Positions 51,494-59,897 of a stretch of DNA of 64,000 nt are shown here, piece after piece. Under the pieces are notes generated by a model. The model searched no databases and was not told where the DNA came from. It saw nothing but the letters and a program-made list of their open reading frames with translations. How positions within the stretch are numbered: position 1 is the stretch's first letter; every line of letters starts with the position of its first letter. The DNA is taken from the NCBI GenBank assembly GCA_046594215.1, contig JBKJPX010000035.1, positions 1-64,000 of the forward strand. Reading direction: 5' to 3'. The stretch comes from Panacagrimonas sp046594215. Its GTDB lineage: Bacteria; Pseudomonadota; Gammaproteobacteria; Nevskiales; Nevskiaceae. A program made the position numbers and the translations under genes.

Positions 51494-52936
51494 TCACGCC
51501 TTCTTCGCAGGCGGCTCGTAACCCATCACCGCCTTGATCTCGAGAAACTCCTCGAAGCCGGCCTCGCCCCACTCGCGCCCGTTGCCCGACTGCTTGTAGC
51601 CGCCGAAGGGCGCGGAAGGATCCAGCGCGGCGCCGTTGATGTGGACCATGCCGGTGCGCAGCTTGGAGGCCACGCGCCGCGCGTGCGCGAGGTCCTTCGA
51701 CGAGACGTATCCCGACAGGCCGTAGGGCGTGTCATTGGCCATCGCGATCGCCTCTTCCTCGGTGTCGTACGGCAGGATGCTGAGCACCGGCCCGAAGATT
51801 TCCTCGCGGCTGATCGTCATGTCGGGGCGCACGTCGGCGAACACCGTCGGCCGCGCGAAGTAACCCGCGTCGATGCCTTCGGGCCGGCCCGGTCCGCCGG
51901 TGACCACGCGGGCGCCTTCCTCGATGCCCTTGCGGATGAAGCCCTGCACGCGCTCGAACTGCAGCTTGCTGCTCAGCGGCCCCATCGCGACGCCGGCCTG
52001 GGATGCGGGCCCGACCTTCACCGACTCTGCCGTCGCCTTGGCGACCTCGACCGCTTTGTCGTACTGCGCACGCGGCACGAACATGCGTGACGGCGCGTTA
52101 CAGGACTGGCCGCTGTTCTGCATCATGTGCAGCGTCCCGCTCTTGACCGATCGCTCGATGTCCGCGTCCGCGAGGATGATATTGGCGGACTTGCCGCCCA
52201 GCTCCTGCGCCACGCGCTTCACCGTGTCGGCAGCGCGCTTGGCGACCTGCACGCCGGCGCGCGTCGAGCCCGTGAACGATACGAGGTCGACCTCGGGGTG
52301 CGACACCAGCGCCTCGCCCACCGTGGGCCCGTCACCATGCACGAGGTTGAACACGCCCTTGGGCACACCCGCCTCGTGCAGGATCTCGGCGAACAGGATC
52401 GCGTTGAGCGGCGCGATCTCCGAGGGCTTGAGCACGCAGGTGCAGCCGGCGGCGAGCGCCGGCGCCACCTTGCACATGATCTGGTTGATCGGCCAGTTCC
52501 ACGGGGTGATGAATCCGCACACACCGAAGGGCTCGCGCGAGATCATCGTTGTCCCGCGCAGTTCCTCGAACTTGTATTCCTTGAGCACCGCGATCGCGGC
52601 ATAAAGGTGCCCGAGTCCCGACGGCGCCTGCGCGCCGTTCGCAAGATCGATCGGTGCGCCCATCTCCGACGAGATCGCCTGCGCCACGTCCGGCATGCGC
52701 TGCTTGTAGACCTTGAGGATGGACTGCAGCAGCGCGATGCGTTCCTCGCGCGTCGTCTGCGAGAACGTTGCGAAGGCCTTGCGCGCCGCCATGACCGCGC
52801 GATCGACGTCTTCGGCGGTGCCCAGCCGGATCGTTGCGATGACCTTCTCGGTGGAAGGATCGATGACGTCGTGCGTCTTGTTCGAAGCGGAGCGCACCCA
52901 GGCGCCGTCGATGTAGAAGTCTTCGGTGTGTTCCAT
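51494..52936 (-). CDS. NAD(P)-dependent aldehyde dehydrogenase
   Basis: The 480-residue ALDH oxidises an aldehyde to the acid. It has the FITPWNWPINQI cofactor strand, the GSTRAG loop (FTGSTRAGVQVA), the catalytic Glu in QELGGKSANIIL and the catalytic Cys in NSGQSCNAPSR, then EIFGPVLSI. The ATG at 52936 matches the family start (MEHTEDFYIDGAWV). The closest groups are broad aliphatic/aryl ALDHs; the substrate is not shown. It stands alone. Confidence 0.94.
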   Translation of the reverse strand: MEHTEDFYIDGAWVRSASNKTHDVIDPSTEKVIATIRLGTAEDVDRAVMAARKAFATFSQTTREERIALLQSILKVYKQRMPDVAQAISSEMGAPIDLANGAQAPSGLGHLYAAIAVLKEYKFEELRGTTMISREPFGVCGFITPWNWPINQIMCKVAPALAAGCTCVLKPSEIAPLNAILFAEILHEAGVPKGVFNLVHGDGPTVGEALVSHPEVDLVSFTGSTRAGVQVAKRAADTVKRVAQELGGKSANIILADADIERSVKSGTLHMMQNSGQSCNAPSRMFVPRAQYDKAVEVAKATAESVKVGPASQAGVAMGPLSSKLQFERVQGFIRKGIEEGARVVTGGPGRPEGIDAGYFARPTVFADVRPDMTISREEIFGPVLSILPYDTEEEAIAMANDTPYGLSGYVSSKDLAHARRVASKLRTGMVHINGAALDPSAPFGGYKQSGNGREWGEAGFEEFLEIKAVMGYEPPAKKA

Positions 52937-53014
52937 GGCCTGCTCCGTTCGCGAATCGAACGGCGAGCATTGCACGCATCGCCATCGCAGAAAACCGACG
53001 TGTCGCCGGGGCCC

Positions 53015-54997
53015 TCACGCAACAGGCTGAAGTCTCGCGCGGTTGGCGCGGTCGCGCCGCGTGCGCCAGGGTTGCAGGACGACAAAATGCAGCGTGACGA
53101 GCAGGATCAGCGCCCCCGCAGCGAATCGTCCGGCATCGTCGTCGCGCCATCCATCGATCGCGATCAGGACCGCCAGCCCCACGCCGGGCAGCGCCAGCCA
53201 GGACCACCATCCGAACCGGTACGCCGTTCCGGCAATGGTGTTCACGACCAGCACGATGTACTGCTGAAGCGCGAACGCAACCGCCAGCGCAACCAGCAGA
53301 CCCGGCAGACCGGCCCCGAGCGCACCGCCCGGCATCGCGAAGACGCCTGCCAGGAACGCGGTCGGCAGTCCCCCGACCACCGCCAGCACGAAGGGCGCAG
53401 CCGCGGCCGTCGCCTCGAGCGCAAGCAGGGGCCGTTTCCACGATGACTGCCGTTGCGCCCGATTCGCGCGCCTGCCGAGCACGATTGCGGCCAGCAGGAA
53501 CGCCGGCGGACCCAGGAGGATCATCTGCGGCGACAGGAACATCGAAGCCACGCCGAGCCAAAGCCAGGCGTAGATCGGACGCAGATGCGGCTTGTCCTGC
53601 AGCGGGGGGTTCCAGGCCAGCCACAGCAGACAGGCCCAGCCCACGAAGCCCGCGAGGGCCTGGCCAACCGCAAGCACCCGCGGCGCCTCGTTGGCGCCGT
53701 CGAAAGCGCTTTCTAGCGAGGTGGCAACGGTTTGAGTCCATAGCAGCATCAGCGGAACCGCGCTGAGCGAGATCGCCCACCCGCCAAGCGCATTGCGGGG
53801 TCGCATCGCAGCCACGTCTTGCTCCACGCGAGGCTCGCGCGATGCGCGCAGCTGCGGTTCCAGCGTCCCCGCCACCGCCGGTGCTGGCATCGCCAGTGCT
53901 GGAACCGCCAGTGCCGGCACCGCCGGTGCTGGCACCACCTCGGGACGCCGCGGGGAGATCGGCGCAGGAAGCTCCCGTGGGAGCGGCTTCAGGGACGGGG
54001 TCGGTTCCGCAGCCGGTGCCGGAACGCGAGGCTCGACGGGCGACGCCACGGGCGATCGCTTGAACACAGGAGCCGTTGCCGCCGGTAACGCGCGAGGGGT
54101 TGGCAAAGGCGCAGGCGCCTCGACGCGAAGCGTCGCGGCAACCAAGGACGATGATCGTGGCTCGTGCACCGCCTTCGCAGGTGCCGACGAGGAGATCGGC
54201 ACAGGCAGCTCCTGTGATAGCGGCCGTAGGGACGGGGTCGGTTTGGCAGCCGGTGCCGGAACGCGAGGCTCGCCGGGCGGCGCCACGGGCGATCGCTTGA
54301 ACACCGGAGCCGTTGCCGCGGGTAACGCGCGAGGGGTTGGCAAAGGCGCAGGCGCCTCGACGCGAAGCGTCGTGGCAACCGCGGACGATGATCGTGGCTC
54401 GCGAACCGCCTTCGCAGGCGCCGACGGCACCGAAGGGACCAACGGCACCGACATCGCCGAAGGGACCGGGGGCACCGACGGCACCGAAGGAACGGACGGG
54501 ACCGACAGCGCCGACGGCACGAACGACAGGTCAACGTGGTCCGGCAGGCCGGACGGTTCGGGGAGCAGGCGATCGCCCTCGATCGTCCACCGGTACTCTC
54601 GGAGCCTCGTAGGCGCGCCTGGCGACATCGAGGGTTCCTTGATCGCCAGCGAGCCGCCGTCTGTCACGTCGAACATCCCCGACGTGAATGTCTCCTTCGC
54701 GCCGGCGCCGTCGCGCTCGGTCAGCGCCCAGAAAGGCAGTTCGGCATCCTGTGAAACGCAACGCGTCCAGCGACCATCGGGATAAAAGCGCCAGTAGTGC
54801 ACCCACACGCTCTCGAACAGAAGTCCCTCGTGCGTCTCCGATCTGCGCAGCGTCTTCGACCGAAAAAAGCCGTCGGTGCGGATCGGGGGAGTCGCGGACG
54901 CCTGCCTCTGAGCGGCTCGCGCGTTTGGACGGCCGAAGAGCCCTTGTCGTCGCGCGATCCCTGGTTGTTCGCCACTCGAGGCGTCTGGTTTCTGCAT
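53015..54997 (-). CDS. unknown membrane protein with lipocalin-like N-terminus and tandem repeats
   Basis: The 660-residue protein has three parts. Residues about 45-150 form a small beta domain (SVWVHYWRFYPDGRWTRCVSQD, FTSGMFDVTDGGSLAIKE, YRWTIEGDRLL). Residues about 150-390 are Pro/Val/Ala/Ser-rich, with VPSVPS units and two 79-residue tandem repeats. Residues about 395-655 are strongly hydrophobic, with seven or eight helices. The ATG at 54997 has a GGAG site. Unrecognised. It precedes nothing in the same operon but lies just after the RND gene on the same strand. Confidence 0.65.
   Translation of the reverse strand: MQKPDASSGEQPGIARRQGLFGRPNARAAQRQASATPPIRTDGFFRSKTLRRSETHEGLLFESVWVHYWRFYPDGRWTRCVSQDAELPFWALTERDGAGAKETFTSGMFDVTDGGSLAIKEPSMSPGAPTRLREYRWTIEGDRLLPEPSGLPDHVDLSFVPSALSVPSVPSVPSVPPVPSAMSVPLVPSVPSAPAKAVREPRSSSAVATTLRVEAPAPLPTPRALPAATAPVFKRSPVAPPGEPRVPAPAAKPTPSLRPLSQELPVPISSSAPAKAVHEPRSSSLVAATLRVEAPAPLPTPRALPAATAPVFKRSPVASPVEPRVPAPAAEPTPSLKPLPRELPAPISPRRPEVVPAPAVPALAVPALAMPAPAVAGTLEPQLRASREPRVEQDVAAMRPRNALGGWAISLSAVPLMLLWTQTVATSLESAFDGANEAPRVLAVGQALAGFVGWACLLWLAWNPPLQDKPHLRPIYAWLWLGVASMFLSPQMILLGPPAFLLAAIVLGRRANRAQRQSSWKRPLLALEATAAAAPFVLAVVGGLPTAFLAGVFAMPGGALGAGLPGLLVALAVAFALQQYIVLVVNTIAGTAYRFGWWSWLALPGVGLAVLIAIDGWRDDDAGRFAAGALILLVTLHFVVLQPWRTRRDRANRARLQPVA
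53945..54418 (-). repeat. 237-bp tandem duplication inside the membrane-protein gene
   Basis: Two direct copies with a 237-bp period (about 53945-54181 and 54182-54418) keep the reading frame and give two 79-residue units (EPRSSS, RVEAPAPLPTPRALPAATAP, VFKRSPVA). The marker GATCGCTTGAACAC recurs at 54054 and 54291. The copies differ at a minority of bases. Confidence 0.85.
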
Positions 54998-55294
54998 CTG
55001 CGGAGTCTCCGGCTGAGCATCGTGGCCACACATCGGGGCGGCCACATCGCAGAGCCTGGATTCATGGCGTCGACATCGATGGCGATGCTTCGCCCCCGGG
55101 CGATGGATGGGCGCCGGTGAGCGAGTGCATGTCGCGGGGTGACATCCCATTCCAGATGCGGGCCCCGCCCGACGACACTGCTTGCGACCCGCCTGAGCGG
55201 CAACCGTTCCCTCGTGGGCCGGACAGCAATTCCAGTACCCGCCCCCATCGACCGCCTCAGCGCGGAGCAACGCTCTGGACGCTCACGAACCTTG

Positions 55295-58027
55295 TTACTG
55301 CAGCATCGCCGTAGCCCGCGCGAGTCGCTCCGCCTGCACGCGATTCAGGTTCCGGAACACGGTTGCCGCGATCCACGGGAATCGCCGGCGCAGCCGCTCG
55401 AGATCGTTCGAGTCGAAGCGCAGCAACCGCACCGGCGTGACGGAACTGACGTTGGCCGTGCGTCGCTGGCCGAAATATCCCGCCTCGCCCATCACCGCGC
55501 CGCGGCCCAGCGTGGCGAGCACCTTGCGATCTTCTCCGCGCTCGATCCACACCTCGAGATTGCCGTCGACGATCACGTACATGTCGCGCGAGAAATCGCC
55601 CTGGCGGATCACGTTCTCGCCGGGCTTGAAGTTCTCGAGCTTGGACATGAGCGCAAACACGCGCGCCTGTCGCAGCGACAGGCCCGACAGCAGCGGGATG
55701 GTGTGCTGCGGCGACTGCCCAAGATCGAGGCGCAGCAGGTCCCACAGGGTGACGATGCGCAGGCGCGAGCCCAGCGCGGGCGTCAGCATCAATTCGGAGA
55801 TCCACGCGAGGAACAGCGTGAAAGAGGCCAGCAGGCCGAACTGCATCTGGCTGCGCAGCTCGCTGCCGGTGAGCGCGAGCAGGCCCAGGCACAGCGCGAC
55901 GGTGGTCAGCGTCGTAGGGCGCAGCGTCTCGCGCAGCGCGATCTGCACGGCCTTGGTCTCGCTACCGGTGGCGCGCGCCTCACGGTTGAAGCGCGTCAGG
56001 AAGTGGACGGTGTCGTCCACCGCCACGCCCAGCACGATGCTCGCGATCAGGCTGTTCGTAGGGTTCAGCGGGATGCCGAGCAGGCGCAGGGTTCCGAAGT
56101 AGATCGCCACCGGGACGAGATTGGGCAGCAGCGCCCACAGGCCGGCACGCGCAGAGGTGAACATCAGCGCCAGCAGCGCCCAGATCGCGAAGCAGGCGAT
56201 GGCCAGCGAAACCCACTGGCCCTGGCCGATGGCGTTGACGGTGCGCGTGGCGAGCACCGGCGTACCGGTGATTGCGCCGTTGAGCGGTGGCTGCAGCTTG
56301 GCCAGCCGCTCTTCCACGCGCTCGACGAAGCGCGTGATCTCGATCGAGTCGCCCACCTTGATGCGCACTGTGACCAGCGCCGAGCGGAAGCGCGCGTCGA
56401 TGACGCGGCGGATGTCGTCGCCACCGGCAAAGACCAGCAGCTGCTTGATCGCCGCAGGGTCGTTGGGAACGGAGAAGTACGCAGGGTCGCCGTTGTTCAG
56501 GCTCTGGTTGAGCAGCTTGAGGTGGTCGACGTAGGAGATCGTCTGTCCGACCTCGGGTTGCTTGCGCAGCCACGTCTGGAGGTCGTCGATGCCGCGCACG
56601 AGTTCGGGATCGGTGAGCGCGTCGTTGACATGCGTCTCGATCAGCACGGAGACGATATTGGCGCCGTTGAAGGTCTGGTTGATCGCCTCGTATTCCTCGC
56701 GTACCGGGTTTCCTTCGCGGAAAGACTTGATGTAGTCCGTCCCGATGGGAATGCCCGACGCGAGCCACAGGTTCACCGGCACCAGGATCAGCGCGATCCA
56801 GATGATCGGACGGCGCCACTTGATGTCGAACAGTGCGATCTTGTCGGCCCAGCGCTCGGCGGCCTGCTCGCCGAGCTCGCGCCGTTGGCGCCCGCAGCGC
56901 ATGAGGTCCAGCAACGCGGGCAGGAACAGCAGGATCAGGATGCTCAGGTACACGACGCCGATGCTGGACAGGATCGCGAATTCACGGATCGCCGGCAGCG
57001 CGTTGGGCATCAGCGCGAGGAAGCCCGCGATCGTGGTGGCGCCGGCCAGCAGCAGGCCCAGCCCCACGCGGTTCATCACGTGCAGAACGCGCTCACGCCG
57101 CTCCTCGGCGGTGGCGGCCGCCATCGAGAAATAGTCGGACAGCAGGTGGATCGAATAGGCCAGGCCCAGGGTGATCACGAGCGGCGGCGTGATGATCGAG
57201 ACCAGGTTCAGCGAGTAGCCGAGGTTCACCGCCGTGCCAGCGGTCCAGAGCAAGGCGACACTGACCGTGAACACCACCGCAAGCGTCGCGCGGAAGCTGC
57301 GAAACGCCACGTACAGCATCAGCACCGTGATGGCGTAGATCATCGGCACGCTGAACATCAGGGTGTCCAGCATCGCGGCGGTGCTGGCCGCCTTCACCAC
57401 CGGGCTGCCGGCGAGCCACACCTCCCGGCTGCCCGTGACCTCGCGCGCCATGTCGCGGAACTGCTTGGCGTAGTTCCGCTTGCGGAACAGCTCCTCGCCC
57501 TCCGAATCCAGGCCGATGGCCAGCGCCGTGTGTACGCCGTCGTCGGCGACCAGCACCCCGCGGTAGATCGGGTTGGCGGCGATCTGCTCGGGGAAACGCT
57601 TCACGGCCTCGGGATCGGCCGCGGCCTGCTGCGTGAACGTGCTGACCTCCAGCTCGTCGCCCTGCGCCAGCACGTTCGGTGCGGTGCCCAGCGAGAACAC
57701 GCTCTTGACGCCGGGAAACTTGCGCAGGCGCTGCGTGAGCTGGTCGAGGCGCGCCATGTTGTCCGACGTGAACATCGGCTCCAGACGTACCGACATCAGC
57801 ACCGCGTCGGCGTCGCCGAACGTCTCGCGCACGCGCTCGAAGATCTGGCGATCCGCATCGTCCAGTGGCAGCAGCGTCTCGGTGGACGGATCGAGCCGGA
57901 GGCGCGAGTTGAAGCTCGGAAGCTCGAACAGGCGCGCCATCGAGTACGCCGACACCAAGAGCACCATCAGCAGGACCAGCGACGGCCGGCGCGCGACGAG
58001 CTGGATCAGCTTCTCGAACGCATTCAC
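55295..58027 (-). CDS. RND/MMPL-family transporter with C-terminal cyclic-nucleotide-binding domain
   Basis: The 910-residue protein is a single-chain RND (MMPL/HpnN-like) exporter: an N-terminal helix, a first periplasmic domain, six transmembrane helices (about 215-375), a second helix, periplasmic domain and six-helix set (about 400-730). It then carries a CRP-like cNMP-binding domain (about 780-880) with FKPGENVIRQGDFSRDMYVIVDGNLEV and a phosphate-binding cassette GEAGYFGQRRTANV that keeps the key Glu and Arg. Such exporters move lipids or hopanoids to the outer membrane. The cNMP domain would sit in the cytosol. It follows a LolA-like gene by 27 nt. Confidence 0.9.
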   Translation of the reverse strand: MNAFEKLIQLVARRPSLVLLMVLLVSAYSMARLFELPSFNSRLRLDPSTETLLPLDDADRQIFERVRETFGDADAVLMSVRLEPMFTSDNMARLDQLTQRLRKFPGVKSVFSLGTAPNVLAQGDELEVSTFTQQAAADPEAVKRFPEQIAANPIYRGVLVADDGVHTALAIGLDSEGEELFRKRNYAKQFRDMAREVTGSREVWLAGSPVVKAASTAAMLDTLMFSVPMIYAITVLMLYVAFRSFRATLAVVFTVSVALLWTAGTAVNLGYSLNLVSIITPPLVITLGLAYSIHLLSDYFSMAAATAEERRERVLHVMNRVGLGLLLAGATTIAGFLALMPNALPAIREFAILSSIGVVYLSILILLFLPALLDLMRCGRQRRELGEQAAERWADKIALFDIKWRRPIIWIALILVPVNLWLASGIPIGTDYIKSFREGNPVREEYEAINQTFNGANIVSVLIETHVNDALTDPELVRGIDDLQTWLRKQPEVGQTISYVDHLKLLNQSLNNGDPAYFSVPNDPAAIKQLLVFAGGDDIRRVIDARFRSALVTVRIKVGDSIEITRFVERVEERLAKLQPPLNGAITGTPVLATRTVNAIGQGQWVSLAIACFAIWALLALMFTSARAGLWALLPNLVPVAIYFGTLRLLGIPLNPTNSLIASIVLGVAVDDTVHFLTRFNREARATGSETKAVQIALRETLRPTTLTTVALCLGLLALTGSELRSQMQFGLLASFTLFLAWISELMLTPALGSRLRIVTLWDLLRLDLGQSPQHTIPLLSGLSLRQARVFALMSKLENFKPGENVIRQGDFSRDMYVIVDGNLEVWIERGEDRKVLATLGRGAVMGEAGYFGQRRTANVSSVTPVRLLRFDSNDLERLRRRFPWIAATVFRNLNRVQAERLARATAMLQ

Positions 58028-58054
58028 GGGCTGGGCGAAGCTCCGATGCTCAGA

Positions 58055-58837
58055 TCAATTCCCCAGGTAGAACGCGCGCGGATTGAACAGCCGGTCCGCG
58101 AGGTCCTTGTCGCTCATCAGCCCGGTGATCTTGATCTCGGTGTGCGTCTTTTCCTGCAGATCCTCGATGCGACCCTGCGTGAAATACCAGTAGGGGCCGG
58201 ACTGCGCGAGATATTTCGCGCTGCTGGTGAAGCGCTTGCGCACGATGCCACCTTGCTGGAAGTCCGCCTTGAGCACCATGCAGCTCTTCTGGTCGATCCA
58301 GGCGTAGACCTTGTCGAAGCGCGAACCGGCCGACGCATCGGCGGCCATCGACAGCACCCAGGCGGGACGCGACTCGAGATTCTCGACGCGGTCGAGCTTG
58401 AGCGTGCCGCCGGACATCGCGTAGGCGATCTGCTTGACGTCGGAATACGACAGGTCGGTACCGAACAGCGAGCCTTCCTTCATGCCGCCATTGATGCGCC
58501 GCACCTTCTGAAGCGCGGGGATGTAGACGTACATCTCCTCGTTCTTGCCCGACCGGTCCACTTCCTTGACAAGGTAGGCGGCGTCGCGCATGTCGGCCGG
58601 CGCGGTGACCCGCATCATCGCGTTGATCTTTCCCTTGTCGAGACGCGCGTGCAGCTTTCCCACGAGCGTGCGCGTACCCCCGGTCTTGTCAGTGGAGGCG
58701 AGTTCGAATTCCCGAACCTGAAGGGCTTCCGGGATGTTCGCCTTCATGCAGGCGGTGATCGATTCAACGGTATCGGCAGCCTGGGCCGGAAGCACCCCGA
58801 GCGACACCAGGCAAAGAAGCGTGATCCATACACGCAT
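58055..58837 (-). CDS. LolA-like outer-membrane lipoprotein-sorting protein
   Basis: The 260-residue periplasmic protein has a signal peptide ending LPAQA-ADTV and the family blocks ALQVREFELAS, DMRDAAYLVKEVDRSGKNEEMYVYIPALQKVRRI and GSLFGTDLSYSDV. The AYL-x-D/E and YIPALQKVRRI pattern is that of LolA-like proteins paired with RND/MMPL exporters. It probably carries the exported lipid across the periplasm for the next gene. The ATG at 58837 precedes the signal. It is divergent from the MerR gene. Confidence 0.9.
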   Translation of the reverse strand: MRVWITLLCLVSLGVLPAQAADTVESITACMKANIPEALQVREFELASTDKTGGTRTLVGKLHARLDKGKINAMMRVTAPADMRDAAYLVKEVDRSGKNEEMYVYIPALQKVRRINGGMKEGSLFGTDLSYSDVKQIAYAMSGGTLKLDRVENLESRPAWVLSMAADASAGSRFDKVYAWIDQKSCMVLKADFQQGGIVRKRFTSSAKYLAQSGPYWYFTQGRIEDLQEKTHTEIKITGLMSDKDLADRLFNPRAFYLGN

Positions 58838-59010
58838 GTAATGGGTCCCTCGTACCGTCACTATCCCCGCCCGAAGCTTACCGGCACAGAGGGCGCGTGC
58901 GCGGACCCGGGTCCGGGGAAGCGCGCAGTCCGTCACGGCCGACACGCGAATGGTGATCCACCTCGGGCCCGGCCGTGACGAGGCGGGCGGTCAGCGCTTA
59001 CATTCGAGAA
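58838..59010. promoter_or_regulatory. divergent promoter region with palindromes, LolA-like gene and MerR gene
   Basis: The 173-bp gap contains a perfect 14-bp palindrome CGGACCCGGGTCCG (58902-58915) and inverted arms CGTCACGGCC (58931-58940) and GGCCGTGACG (58971-58980). A weak -10 (TACATT) lies before the merR ATG. These are candidate operators of the MerR protein for itself and for the LolA-RND genes; the link is inference. Confidence 0.45.
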
Positions 59011-59823
59011 ATGGCCCCCAAAGTACTGCCCGGCGCCGCGCGCCGCACGACGTCCGCGAAGAAGCCCCCCCACCGCGCCGGCGAGGACGTGGAGTTCACC
59101 ATCGATGAACTCGCGCGCGAAGCGAGCACCACCGTGCGCAATGTCCGCGCCTACCAGGACCGCGGCCTGCTGCCACCGCCCGCCAGACGCGGGCGCACGG
59201 GCTGGTATTCGAGCGACCATCTCGCGCGGCTGCGGCTGATCAACAGCCTGCTGGCGCGTGGCTACACGCTGGGCAATATCGCCGAGCTCATCGATGCGCT
59301 GGAACGCGGCCACGACCTGCACCAGATCGTGGGGCTGGAGCGCGCCATCGCCAGCCCCTGGTCGGCCGAACAGCCGCGCCACTTCACGCTGCCCGAGCTG
59401 CTCAAGATGTTCGGCATCGTGTTCAACCCGCGCACCCTGGGCAAGGTCATCGAGCTGGGCCTGCTCGAGCCGGACGGGCTGCGCTACCGCGCGCCCAGCC
59501 CGAAGATGCTGATCGCCGGCGCGGAACTGGCCAAGGCCGGCATGCCGCTGGACGAACTGCTCAAGGTGATCGAAGGCCTGCGCGCCAACGTGCAGCGGGT
59601 GGCCGACCAGATGGTGCAGCTGATCGCACGCCTGCTCGACCACTACGGCGAGGGCCAGCTGCCGCCGCCCGAGGATGTGCCCAAGCTCGCCGAAACGATC
59701 TGGCGTCTGCGCCCGCTGGCGATGATGGCGGTCGAAGCCGAGGTGTCGCGCGCGCTGGAGAAGTCGGCCAACAAGTTCCTCGGCGAGCGCGTGGCGCAGA
59801 TCCTGGAGCAGATGCAGCGCTGA
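59011..59823 (+). CDS. MerR-family transcriptional regulator
   Basis: The 270-residue protein has an N-terminal MerR winged helix (about 30-95: FTIDELAREASTTVRNVRAYQDRGLLPPPARRGRTGWYSSDHLARLRLI). After it comes a second helix-rich domain (FTLPELLKMFGIVFNPRTLGKVIELGLLE) and a long helical C-terminus with no metal-binding Cys, so it probably senses an organic ligand. The ATG at 59011 is chosen over a GTG at 58975. It is divergent from the LolA-RND operon and convergent with the cyclase gene. Confidence 0.9.
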   Translation: MAPKVLPGAARRTTSAKKPPHRAGEDVEFTIDELAREASTTVRNVRAYQDRGLLPPPARRGRTGWYSSDHLARLRLINSLLARGYTLGNIAELIDALERGHDLHQIVGLERAIASPWSAEQPRHFTLPELLKMFGIVFNPRTLGKVIELGLLEPDGLRYRAPSPKMLIAGAELAKAGMPLDELLKVIEGLRANVQRVADQMVQLIARLLDHYGEGQLPPPEDVPKLAETIWRLRPLAMMAVEAEVSRALEKSANKFLGERVAQILEQMQR

Positions 59824-59897
59824 GGTCTGTACCGCTCCAATAGGCTTCCTCCCAGGCCGCGCGGCCGATCGCGGGCTGCGTCCGGGCCACGGTCGAG

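Noticed and set aside
54420..54540. Short repeated units that could suggest a CRISPR or other array
   Set aside because: They are VPS-type codon repeats inside an open frame, with no spacers and no cas genes.
55139..58978. 1279-codon open frame on the plus strand opposite the RND gene
   Set aside because: Antisense shadow of a GC-rich gene: rich in Arg, His, Gln and Asp, no domain, while the minus strand encodes clear RND and LolA-like proteins.
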